Origin: Podospora comata
Taxonomy: Eukaryota > Ascomycota > Sordariomycetes > Sordariales > Podosporaceae
DNA length: 64,000 nt
Reading direction: 5' to 3'
Assembly (NCBI GenBank): GCA_017354895.1
Contig: CP071494.1
Coordinates: 186,001-250,000, forward strand
How positions within the stretch are numbered: the stretch's first letter is position 1; every line of letters begins with the position of its first letter. Position numbers and translations under genes: made by a program. The notes beneath the pieces are model-generated. The model saw only the letters and a list, made by a program, of their open reading frames with translations. It was not told the DNA's origin and searched no databases. Shown piece after piece: positions 9,133 to 19,248 of the stretch.

Positions 9133-11038
9133 TAGAGTCTACATCTTTTGGCAGCTTCCGGACAAAATTCTTCGTTGCCGGGTCTATAACATAGGAAGTC
9201 GCAAGATTACCAGCGTGTATGTCCCGGTGGACCCAGAGCATAAAGGCAAACCTGAACACGTCCCACCTAGTCTGATCCAGTTGTTGCATTTTCTCATTCC
9301 ACTCCGCTACTGTCTGAGCCCCCCAGTCTGGAACAGCCGATCAGCAAGCTGAGACAACACAACACAACACACCAAGAGTGGACTCACTGTACAGCTGGCA
9401 TGTTCGCGCAAACAATCTTACGTAGTCATGGAAAAGAGGACGCCTATTGTCGGCGGGCCTTCCAAAGATTTGGGCTGTTACCTCACCTCTGAGGGTGTGC
9501 CAATTGTCCCTCCATGAATGGTCAGTGTGACTCCAGCTGTTTTGCCCGTGCGCCGTGTTAAAGTTGAAGCAAATGAATTCGGCGACATTGAAATATTTGT
9601 CAAGGAATTTTGCATGGCTCATCAGCTTCTCTCGGGCCGCTATGCGATTTGGATCATTTCGATTCTTGTCAGTGCGGCCATGGTGCAAGCATTCACCTGT
9701 GGTGTGGGCATTATGTTAGTTTCTGCTTGCAAGTACAGCATAAGATCTTGGTCACGAGTTCACTTACGAATGTACCTGGCCTCCACGGGTTCTAGGCCAT
9801 ACATGGCTTTGAAGACTTGGTCGTGCACCATCTGCCAGCTCCTCTCATCCGCCGGGGGCCGTGGTGTGGTATTCATGCCGAAAACCGTTATGAAGTCCGG
9901 TCCGTTCGGGGGTTGGGGGGGGGTAGACTAACACGGGACTGAGAGTATCACGCGCCGGTTCCCCGTGGCGATCCAGAGCCAGCTTGTCAGCTACAATTTC
10001 GCAGTCCATGAGAAAGTCGGCCCCGTGAAAGCGTCTAGATAAGGCCGTTGCGCGGATGGCAGATGTGCCTGTGGAGAACGGCCGCGGCACGACAATCTCT
10101 TGCACGCCATCTTCTTCTGGGACCCGGTCCATACAGTCTCTGACGGCAACCCGGGCCGCTTCAGCGTTAGGATTGGCGGTATACTCATACTTCGTCTTGT
10201 TTTTCATAAACGTGATGACGGCGCGGGTCCGGACATCAATGGCATAGCCGCGATACCTTTCAAATGAATCCGGGTTCATAATCGCCATCACATCCTGTAG
10301 TCTCTAATTCTCCTGTCGCAACCGTTCGACCTCTTCTGTCTTTTTATGGATTCGTTTTTGCAGCTTTTCCGTTTTGCTGCCGCCTGGTGACCCAAGCGAG
10401 AGTTGTCCAAGCCCAAGTGTGCTATTTTCCAGTACGGTTTCCACGGCGGTGTGCACCTGTTGCTGACTATCATGTGTTATCTTCCGGAGCTTCTTCTCGA
10501 GCAGAGCGAGTGTGCGAGAGGGGCTGATCGTAGCATCCACGTCCTCGGCAATTCTACTCCTCTGTTGATGCACCTTCTCCAGCAGGGCTTGGTACTCCTC
10601 ATGCACGTTTTTGAAAACAACGCCTTCCAAAATACGGCCCGAGTCCTCGTCCGTCCAGAAATATTTCAGATCCTCCGTTGGGGGGTTGTTAACAGACCAC
10701 TTGTACGCATCTTGGTGGCTTAATGCCACGAGGGCACGCCTCACTACGAGTTTTTCGGGTGTTATGTTGAGGTTGGCCTCCTGGTCGTACTTCGTTACAA
10801 GGGTCACGATGTTTCGTTTGTATCTCTTGCCCCATCCTGGTGGCAGCCCCTGGCTTAGACGAGTCCCGATGGGCGGGAGTTTCGCAGTGTCCAATAGCGC
10901 CTGCGCGATCGTGTCCCATCTCGTAGAAGCTACGGTACCGGTACTGGTTGAACTCACAGAATCCCCTCTTGAACTTCTAGGCCTTTGGTAAGGGGTCTTC
11001 GGCGACACGGTCGGTGTTGGCGTTGGTGTCTTTGGCAT

Positions 11039-11523
11039 TTTCGTGGTTGCTCGGTGGCGAAACTAGGTGGGCAGTGTTGGAGCTGTTAAATCGCCGCTAC
11101 GTACTACCTGACAACTTGGGGTTTATCAAGACCTTTGAACTACAAAGATACATGTGAGAGGCACGATGGTCGTGGGTCCTTGTTGCAGGAACCACGCGAT
11201 TGTGTGGCCGGATCCGGAAACCGACGCACCAAAGCTATCAGGCACGACAAAGGGACCACACAGTGCGGGCAAATACAGGCATATACAATCTATTTCGGTG
11301 TCTCCCAGCAGCCCAACATGCCCCATTCGGGCTGTCTGGGCATGAGACTATATACATATCAATGTATATATCTAGGTAACTGAATATGTACAACGAGAAC
11401 ATGAACTCTCCCTCAAATTTAAACCACCAACAACTCTAGAAGCTTTTCTTCCACTTCATCCCGCTTGGCCAGAGCCATGCTGTCTCTCCCTCTCTCCCTC
11501 TCCTCTTCCCTTTGGAGTCGAGT
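11039..11523. other. intergenic region between the GH6 gene and the broken gene
   Basis: Holds the 3' UTR of the GH6 gene and what was the promoter of the broken gene, both on the minus strand. I see no coding frame; 11341-11375 is a short AT-rich stretch with TATATA steps. Confidence 0.5.
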
Positions 11524-13067
11524 TTAGAAAGGAGGGTTGGCGTTGGTGAGGAGCTGCTCAAAGTAGGCTTGGAACCACTGGCCGGCCTCGGGGGCAGGCT
11601 TGAGGGCATCGGCGAAGCCGCAGTGGTGATCATAGCGGGCAGCCGTGGTGTCGCTGGTGCCGTCGCACTCTCCACCGGGCTTGATCCAGACAAAAGCGTC
11701 CTCAACGTCGAGTCCAGTGTTGGTGGTCGGGCGGGGGCCGAAGCCAGTGCCGATGGCATTGCACCAGTGGCCCCACTCGAGCTGGCCGGTCGGCTGCTTT
11801 CCGGAACGGCCAGTGTCAGTAATGAAGTGGGCGGGGAAGCCGGCAGCAGTGAGGAGGGGGCTGAAGGCCTGGACAAAGCGCTTCTCGTCAAAGTTGGGGT
11901 TGGGGGTGGTGTACGAAGGAGCCGACGACAAGCTCCAGCCGTTGTAGTTGGCAACGTTGGTAGCGAGGCCGCGGAGAGAGGTGGGCCTGCCAGCGTCCTT
12001 GTAGATGCCAGCAAAGAGCTCAGCAGCGGGGCCAATGTTGGCTGGCCAGCCAAGCCAGCCGGCGTGACCGGCGTCGAGGTACATGGCGACGTTGGGCAGG
12101 TTCAGCTGCTTGAGGGCGTAGACTGTGAGCTCCTTGTAGGTGTTGGCGGCACCCTGGCACTTAGGCACGTTCATGTTGGTCACCATGTTGGCGAGCGAGT
12201 CGGGCTCGATGACAAGGATGGTGCGGATGTCGGAATACTGGACGAGATGGTGACGGATGCGGTCAATGTAAGCCTTGTACTTAGCAGCGCCGCCATCAGC
12301 GATGGCCCACTCGCCGTTGGAAGCGGCAGCAGCGCAGTCACGATCGGGGAGGTCGTAGACGACAAAGATGCCGGCGTAGGGAGGGTTGGCACCGGCCCTG
12401 TTGGCGGCACGAATGTCGGCCAGGGTGCCGGAGAAGAGAGTGTCGACCGTCACGTTCCTGTCCATCCACTGGAAGCTGGGAACCTTGGCCACGGCGGCCG
12501 CCTTGGTGGCCATGGGCCCGGTGAGGCTGGGAATCGCCAGGGTGTGCACCTCGGACGAGTAGTAGCTGTTGGCCCACTGCTGGACACCCAGGAAGGGGTT
12601 GCCCGAGTAGCTAGCCGTGGACGAGGCACCGCCGCCGGGAGGAACCGTCACGGATGCCCCCGCGCTGGTGGTGGTGGTGGGCACGTTGACAGCAGAGGTC
12701 GAGATGCTAGAGCTAGTCGGGCGGCTGGAGCTGCTGGTGGTGGTGCGGGTAGAAGAAGGGGCCTGCGCCGTGGTGGTCACCTGGCTGCCAGGAAGACACT
12801 GCGAATACCACTGGTTCTGGGCAACGCAAGTGCTGCCCGAGGCGCAGCAGGTCGCGCCGGTCCAGCCTTGGCCGCCACATTGGCTCCTGTAAAGCAAAAG
12901 TGGTCAGCACAGAGTTCATGGCTGGGGACAAGCTAGGTCGAGATTCGTTGCTTGGGAAGGAAAGGGGGTGGTTACCAGACAGAGCCGCAGTTTTGGCGTT
13001 CCTCGATGACAGGGGCTGCCAACGTAGTGGCTGCCAGAGCAGCCGTGAGAAGGAGTCTCTTGGCCAT
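11524..13067 (-). CDS. cel6A: GH6 cellobiohydrolase II with N-terminal CBM1 (Cel6A type)
   Basis: Exons 13067-12976 and 12886-11524 (intron 89 nt) encode 484 residues. A signal peptide (M-A-K-R-L-L-L then Ala-rich) is followed by V-I-E-E-R-Q, a fungal cellulase propeptide ending. A CBM1 at about 26-62 has the Cys pattern C-G-x2-W-x2-C-G-G and an aromatic binding face (W, W, Y). A Ser/Thr/Pro linker runs to about 115, then a GH6 catalytic domain to the end. D214 in Y-D-L-P-D-R-D and D260 in I-E-P-D-S correspond to D175 and the general acid D221 of the Trichoderma enzyme. The full set of GH6 motifs, including [10 protein letters not shown] and the conserved C-terminus, is intact. The enzyme is secreted and releases cellobiose from the non-reducing end of cellulose. 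Confidence 0.97.
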
Positions 13068-14033
13068 TGCGATGGGTGGACGGAGCTGTTGCGGGAACTC
13101 TGACTTTGATGGACTGAGCGGTGCGGGCTGCCAAAGCTCTAGAGACAGTCCATCAACAGCGAGGAGCACCCTCTTTTATGCCAATCCAACACACACACGA
13201 CTGCCTTTGGGGTCAACGGGAACCCATTTCGGATCGACGGGAGCACGATCCTGAAGCTGGAGGGAAAATCTCCTACGCGGGCGACAAACGCCCACACACG
13301 CACCAGCCCACCATCATGGCCAGCTCATATGGGCTGGGCAACGAGGAAGATCGCTCCGAGCGACGCCACCCAAGCAAGGTCCCGTCGGTCCAGGCTCCGA
13401 AAAGAAACAAAACACGGCGGAAGGGCCATGAGATGTGGTCATCCGGGGCGCCATCTCAGGTTGCCAATGTGGAGGTGGAGCAAGTCCAGGAACGGATGGG
13501 ACCGAGAGCCGAAGAAGCGTCAGGCGTTGTTTATGGGAAACCTCTGAAAGCTCCGCCAACCAGGTTAGCAAGAGGGCACGTCGAAGCGGAACCGGGTTCA
13601 GGCCATCGCACTTGATTGAGGTTGGATCGACTAGATCTCGGAAGCCTCGTTCCTGAATATCCACGATGGGAAGCGCAGAGCCCTCCGTCTGCGGGGAAGA
13701 TGTGGATGGGGGGACAGGGGGTGGGGGTGCGGAACAGACTTGCGATGTTCCGGCATTGTCGTGCTCTGATTGACCCGCCGTTACCACCAAGGCGACTCTA
13801 CCATCGGTGCCATGGCACTAGCCGAGCCTGCCGAGATCTTGAGAGCGTTGCACTCTTGGCGGCTCGTCTGGGTTTCCATGCCCTCGCGGCCGAAAGTGGT
13901 CATTCCCAGATACCGGGACGGCACTCGCACGAGGTTTGCAATGCTTCCTCTCTTTGCATCCCGTCTATCCGCTGCGCTGCGCTGCCGCTGCTGACTAACA
14001 ATAGGCCGGTCCTTGTTCAAGGCGCTCTCACCA
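13068..14033 (-). promoter_or_regulatory. upstream region of the GH6 gene
   Basis: 966 bases between the GH6 start and the 3' end of the PLD-like gene. A TATA-like CATAAAAGAG lies on the minus strand about 105 bases before the ATG, and a CCAAT sequence lies beside it at 13181-13185 on the plus strand. Matches to the CreA/Cre1 consensus SYGGRG occur at 13443-13448, 13691-13696 and 13721-13726, which fits carbon repression of cellulase genes. They are short and occur by chance, so binding is only suggested. I did not find a clear GGCTAA-type Xyr1/XlnR site. Confidence 0.45.
13171..13180 (-). promoter_or_regulatory. TATA-like element of the GH6 gene
   Basis: CATAAAAGAG on the minus strand, about 105 bases before the start codon, the usual place in highly expressed fungal cellulase promoters. 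Confidence 0.5.
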
Positions 14034-15536
14034 TCAAGGTGCTGCCGAGTCGAAAACAAGCTCAAGTCTGTCCGCTAACACACAGTCGACTTCAGTGCCA
14101 ACGGTGTTGGCAAGATCGGTGCTATGAAAGAGTATGCCCAGCTCTTGACTTGTGTACCAGCTTGCACGGTCTAGATTGCCCGAGCCAAGCACGGTATACT
14201 TGTCATCCACCATGATGAGCTTCAGATGAGAGTGCACTGGTTCTTCCTCTTTGGTATGTGTGCGCATTTTGAGACTCGGCCGGGGGCGAAAGTAAGAGAT
14301 GCGTAGCCTTCCAAGGGGGACATGGCCAAGTTCCATCTCGGCGGAGAGAGACTCTGGCTTTGAACGCTCCAACTTCCGGAACCGGCGCAGCAGAGACCGA
14401 AGGCACCATGAAGTTGTGGTGCCCGCCGTCACGAGCTGCTCCAGAAGCATGAGATTGCGGCTGGTGACAATGTCAACATCAACTCCTCGCTGGAGAGCGC
14501 TCAAGACAGCGCGGAGCACCGCTTGACAGGTGAGATTCGGTGTCTGCACGTAGATAGACCGCCGAGCCCCGTCAAGAAGCGCAAGTAGTGCGACGTTGAG
14601 GGGCGTGCCCGGGGGTCTGGGGTCCTTTTGCCAAGGAAAGGGACGGAAATGTGGGTTCCGGTGACATGACGAGGGTAGCAGAAGAGTTGGAATAGGCGAC
14701 GGAGATTCGGGGAGGAGGGCGGCGCGGCGGTGGGCGGCGCTGGCAACCAAGGCAAGCCCAGCCATCCGGACATCGAACGCCGGTGGTTCGAGGAGGTGGT
14801 TCCGCTCAAGGGGTGGCTGGACACCGCCGTGCTCGGGCTCCCAGGTCCGAGAATAAAACGACAAGAGGCCGCTGACCGCCGGCCCTGTCACCTCGACGCA
14901 ACCCTCGAGCCAAGGCTCCCAGCTGACATTACAGCTGGGGATAAAGGCACGCTGCCTGTCTACAATGACAAACTTGGGGTGCATCACGCTGAAGGGCAGG
15001 AGGAAGAGACTTTTGGCCTGGAGCTGAATAGCAGCGCTTTCCAACAAAGCAGGGTTTGGCAGGCCCAGGGCAGCTTGCCACGACGACGGCGGGTAGATGT
15101 AGCCATCTCGTGACTGTGGATGCAGCAGCTTCTGCAGTAGAGACCGTGATGAAAAGCAGACGCGAACTCGCAAGGGTGGGGTGGGAGTGGTGCCCCTGGA
15201 CCTGGCGTCGTTGAGGAGCGCACGCCGGTGGGCGGCCAGCTTGACGAGAGCGTCATGGAGGGCCGAGAGCGTAGCTGACCCGGCCCAGAAGCAAGTCACG
15301 AGAATCACCTCGCGCCGGGCGGCGGTGAGGGCGGGAATCAGCACGTCGGTGTAGATGGAGGCACCAGTGCCCAAGGTGAAGCTGCATGGCGAGCTGTGCG
15401 TGACAAGCAGCTCTCGATCCGACGCGTCACCAATGTCGAACCAGGGAATCTCAACATGGCGGGTGGTGTTTTCAGTTGGCTGGCCGTGTTCCAGTCGCTT
15501 GACGAAGTCGTGTACAAGACTGGACGTGAAACTCAT
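14034..15536 (-). CDS. phospholipase D-like (HKD) domain protein
   Basis: An intronless frame of 500 residues with two H-x-K-x4-D motifs, the signature of the PLD superfamily: H186-x-K188-x4-D193 (H-P-K-F-V-I-V-D) and H437-x-K439-x4-D444 (H-L-K-L-I-M-V-D). The second is followed by G-S-G-N-L-D-R-A-S-W. Both catalytic motifs are intact, so the protein can form the two-motif active site. The substrate is open: the superfamily includes phospholipases, cardiolipin synthases and nucleases. There is no signal peptide or membrane segment; a basic, Arg-rich region with proline runs separates the two halves. The start at 15536 is the first ATG of the frame. Confidence 0.88.
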   Translation of the reverse strand: MSFTSSLVHDFVKRLEHGQPTENTTRHVEIPWFDIGDASDRELLVTHSSPCSFTLGTGASIYTDVLIPALTAARREVILVTCFWAGSATLSALHDALVKLAAHRRALLNDARSRGTTPTPPLRVRVCFSSRSLLQKLLHPQSRDGYIYPPSSWQAALGLPNPALLESAAIQLQAKSLFLLPFSVMHPKFVIVDRQRAFIPSCNVSWEPWLEGCVEVTGPAVSGLLSFYSRTWEPEHGGVQPPLERNHLLEPPAFDVRMAGLALVASAAHRRAALLPESPSPIPTLLLPSSCHRNPHFRPFPWQKDPRPPGTPLNVALLALLDGARRSIYVQTPNLTCQAVLRAVLSALQRGVDVDIVTSRNLMLLEQLVTAGTTTSWCLRSLLRRFRKLERSKPESLSAEMELGHVPLGRLRISYFRPRPSLKMRTHTKEEEPVHSHLKLIMVDDKYTVLGSGNLDRASWYTSQELGILFHSTDLANTVGTEVDCVLADRLELVFDSAAP

Positions 15537-16453
15537 TGTTTTGTTGTTGTTGGGTGACGTCTACTCTACTTCGCAAGAGAGAGCCAAAGCACGCCCGAAT
15601 GGTGCAGGCCACCTTGGTTTGCTGATAAGATAAGAAGACCTGTGGTCATCTATCTCTCTGGTGTTATGCTGCCATGCTGACCTAATCAATAGCCCGTAAT
15701 TAACCAGACCAGCCAGCTCCAAGGGTACGCAGTGTGCTATAATATATGTTAAGGCACCCAAGGCACCCAAGGCACCCAGTACGGCACCTAGTCCCCAAAG
15801 AATAATATATACAGCATAAGCGTGGGGGTTTCAAATTCAATATCATCCACCAAAGGAGCAAACTCGCCATTTCCTGCCCCCAGGCATCCATCCGTCTTGA
15901 GCATTGTGCTATTTGCCTCGCTCAGCCTTCTCGGCATTCCCTTAAGCGGAAAGAACTAGTGATGTCAGTGGCTACCTCCATCATTCGAATAACTAGTGTA
16001 ACAATGGGCCTTGCGATGTCGTGATCGAGACCCCTGTAGATGCATAAGGCAGCGCGGGGAGGCGCCCCCCCTTTAACCAATAACAGAGGCGGATAGCAGA
16101 TGTCGCCATTCTAGCGAAAATGTGGCAATGGACTTGGACTCTTGTCGTGGTGATGTTGGGTATCTGGGGTTGCAGATTTTTGTCCTGCGCTTTGGCCTCT
16201 GATAGACGATGGCCGGTACCCTTTCTTATCCTCTATGCAGAACAATGATCGCCTTTGACGAATTCAAGCCATATCTGGTTGAGACGAGCCCGAGTCCCCC
16301 ACGGAGGCTCACGGCTATTAAAGAGGAGTGATGTCTTGAAAATGGTGCGATGTTTTGCCTCTTGAGCTTGTCTTCTCATCTCAGGGCACATACGTAGACA
16401 CGTGCCTTAATCGCCGAGACTCTGTCCGAACTTCCCCAAGCATCCCAATCACC
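15537..16453. promoter_or_regulatory. divergent intergenic region between the PLD-like gene and the MFS gene
   Basis: 917 bases that should contain both promoters. I see no coding frame. It contains a short tandem repeat at 15751-15777. An A/T-rich CTATTAAAGAGG stretch lies near 16314-16326, about 130 bases before the MFS start codon, and is a possible TATA-like element. Confidence 0.45.
15751..15777. repeat. 9-bp tandem repeat, three units
   Basis: AAGGCACCC occurs three times in perfect tandem, with a looser fourth match (ACGGCACCT) just after. It lies in the PLD-like gene's upstream region. Confidence 0.9.
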
Positions 16454-18223
16454 ATGACGACCAAGCTCTCAGCAGATGCCCAAGCGGCGCCTCCTACGGC
16501 GGACCAGGCAGACCAACATGATGACCAGAGTCTTCGGAAAGTGAAGGCCGAGCAAGACCCCTTGTCAGCCTCGCCATCCATCGATGTCGAGCACAGCGAT
16601 GTGGACGAAAAGTCACTCTTGCGCAAGATCGACTGGCGCCTCTTGCCCGCCGTCGGTGTGCTGTATCTGCTGTCCTTTCTGGACCGCAGCAATGTTGGCA
16701 ACGCAAGGATCGAGGGCCTTACGGGCGACCTACACATGACCGGAAATCAATATCTCACCGGCCTGACGTTGTATTTTGTAGGCTATGTCATCTTCGAGGT
16801 AAGTAGCAGCATCTAGTAGCCTCTTAAAGAGGCTCTGTACTGACAACGGGTCTTGGCCGGCGCCTTGGTTTGCTAGGTTCCATGTAACATCATCCTCAAG
16901 CGGACCACGCCTAGGTTTTGGTTGCCAACCCTGACCATTTTGTGGGGCATCGTGGCCACGCTGATGGGCATTGTTCAAGACTTGACAGGCTTTTTCATTG
17001 CCCGCTTTTTCTTGGGCGTCACAGAGTCTGGTCTCTTCCCCGGCGTGGTGTACTACTTTTCAATGTGGTATAAGCGACGGGAGAGACAATTTCGCATCTC
17101 ACTTTTCTTCAGTGCCGCGGCGCTTGCCGGTTCGTTTGGTGGAATTCTCGCCTATGGCATCGGACACATGCGAGGGATTGTGTGGGAAAACGGCTGGCGA
17201 TGGATCTTTATTCTCGTAAGTCGACCAACAAGTGACCGCGTGTGCCTCGTGGCTTGTCGGTGATAACAGTGAACTGACACTAAGTCGATGAGCAGGAGGG
17301 CATTGCTACCGTCGTGGTTGCCGTGTTTGCGTATTGGTTCATCTACAACTACCCAGACACGGCCGAGTTCCTGACAGCTAAGGAACGGAGTTTCATCCGG
17401 AACCGTCTTGCTGCTGACAGCGATGCCACCCATGACGAGCGTTTCACATGGGGCAACGCTGCCAAGGCGCTCAAGGACCCAAAGTGTTGGCTCTACGGCC
17501 TCAGTTTCCACACCATGAGCCTGCCTCTCTACACCTTCTCTCTTTTCTTGGTGCGTCAAACTTGAAACCGCCTGCTGCTGTCAAATGCCAGTGTTGGAAT
17601 GCTGACAAAGGCCGGCCTTTCTTGCTCGTTAGCCCTCCATCATCAGAGATCTCGGCTACACTGCAGCCAACGCCCAGCTCTTGACCATCCCCCCTTATGC
17701 TTTCGCCTTCTTCACAACCCTGACGGTGGCAACCTTTTCCGAAAAGTACGGGCAACGCGCCATTCCGCTCATCGGCTCGGCATCCTTTGCCATGATAGGC
17801 TACATTATCCTGCTGGCCAACACGGACCCCAAGAGCCGGCCAGGGCTGTCATATACGGGAACCTTCTTTGCCGCCGGAGGTATCTACCCAGCGACGGCCT
17901 TGGCGCTGTCGTGGCCGGCCATCAACGTCTCGGGCCAGACAAAACGAGCAGTCGCCAACGGTATGCAGATCAGCATTGGAAACCTGGGTGCTGTGCTAGG
18001 AACACAGCTCTACCGGCAAAACGACGGGCCCCGGTACATTGTCGGGCACAGCTTTGCGCTGGGCTACTTGGCAGGAAACATCATTGTGTCGCTGATTCTG
18101 TACTTGATTTTGAAGAAGGAAAACACCAGGCGGGATGGCATCACGGCCGAGGTCAAGGAGGTGGGCGAGCTGCACGGGGACTGGGACGGCGACGACGACA
18201 CGCGGTGGCGTTTTCAGTACTGA
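16454..18223 (+). CDS. MFS transporter, anion:cation symporter (Dal5/allantoate permease-like)
   Basis: Four exons, 16454-16798, 16877-17215, 17296-17550 and 17633-18223, give 509 residues; introns are 78, 80 and 82 nt, with GTAAGT, GTAAGT and GTGCGT donors. After a hydrophilic N-terminus comes K-I-D-W-R-L-L-P then Y-L-L-S-F-L-D-R-S-N-V-G-N-A, the first-helix signature of the fungal ACS family. R-F-F-L-G-V-T-E-S-G-L-F-P-G follows in the TM4 region, with about 12 hydrophobic segments overall. The family takes up organic anions such as allantoate, nicotinate, pantothenate or other small carboxylates; the substrate cannot be told from sequence. It should lie in the plasma membrane. The start is the first ATG in frame, in a good ATCACCATGAC context. 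Confidence 0.9.
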
Positions 18224-19248
18224 TGTACAGAGTACCGGATAATAGTACAGAAATGTTCAGCTTTTGCTTCGTAATGCGTACATTTATTTGTAGTGTAGTG
18301 TGGTGTAGTGTAGTGTACTACACAGTAAAGGGGTTCAGGGGCAAGGCTGCATGTGGAGATCGCCAAGTTCCAAGTTCTGAAGGATGGTGCTTGGCGGGTA
18401 AAACGTGCATCTGAAACAAGCTTTGCAGTCCTGGAAATCGAGAGTTCGTCCCGTCTGGCGTGTCTGGGTCATGCCGGCAGATCACGGGATTTGGGTTGGA
18501 CGCAAAGCGTAGGGCAAGACCGGGCTATGCTTGGCTTTCCACACACACCCGGTGCCTCCCCTCCCTCCCCAAAGCAAGAGAGGCACGTAGTGTAGTGTAG
18601 GTGATTAAAAAAAGCCTGCGTCGGACTTGTCAGACAGCCGCACCTCAGGTACCTGAACAGATCATGTTGCAGCACCTGAAAGATGCCGACACGTGTCCAG
18701 GGCTTTCCGCATCGGGAAGCTGCTGGTCCAAGCGCTCCCTTGTGCGCGCGCCAACAGGGGGAGGTGGTATGGATCAACGCGGTTTCAGAAAGCTTCAGAC
18801 GGTCCAGAACACACGGGACACTGCCACCGTCAGCTCAACCCCTGCGCGGCCCAGCATCAGCAAGTGCAGCAGTGCCTGCCGCCAATTGATGGGTTGAGAT
18901 TGATGATTCCTGACATTGGTTGATGAGAGCAATTGCCAATTGACATCCCGTCTCGTCTCGTCTTGTCTGTCTGTAAGATCTCGTATCCTACCTACCTGTC
19001 TCCGTCCCCGATCGCCTCCTTACACCCCCCTCCCTCCTCCCTCCATTTTTCCCTTTCCTCTCTCCCTTCTCTTCCTTTTCTTTCTTTCTTCTCTTCTTCT
19101 CCTTTGCTTTGGCTTTCTCCCTCCTCGCCCTTTCTCGTAGCTCCTTAGCTCTGTGATCTAGCCATCAAAGACACACTCACACCCTCTCGCTCACGACCGA
19201 TCTTTGTCCCATTGTGGCCATCCAACTGGAACTCCAAAAGTACCCGCC
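18224..19248. promoter_or_regulatory. 3' region of the MFS gene and promoter of the bestrophin-like gene
   Basis: A degenerate TAGTG repeat occurs at 18291-18317 and again briefly near 18588-18601. From about 19020 to 19140 the plus strand is almost entirely pyrimidine (CTCC and TTCTT runs), a typical fungal transcription start region, followed about 110 bases later by the ATG at 19249. I see no coding frame. Confidence 0.55.

Larger units (their letters stand above)
6977..11038 (-). pseudogene. broken multi-exon gene of unknown function, interrupted by a transposon
   Basis: Reads on the minus strand from ATG 11038. Exon 1 runs to 9768, intron 1 is 9697-9767 (GTAAGT...CTAAC...CAG), exon 2 is 9388-9696, intron 2 is 9328-9387 (GTGAGT...CAG), and exon 3 runs from 9327 to the transposon junction at 9133. 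A further coding-like stretch resumes at 7267 beyond the transposon and ends in TAG at 6977. Lesions: an in-frame TAG at 10304-10306 inside a coiled coil, with the same frame continuing at once as R-L-Q-D-V-M; a frame change at a run of nine C (9915-9923), where eight would keep the frame; and the 1.9-kb insertion. The two sides of the insertion also differ by one base in frame. The N-terminus is Pro/Thr-rich; later parts are rich in W, H and F and look globular. I do not recognise the family. Confidence 0.7.

Noticed and set aside
11512-12936. 474-codon open frame opposite the GH6 gene
   Set aside because: Shadow of the GC-rich GH6 coding strand; Gly/Val/Arg-rich with no motif.
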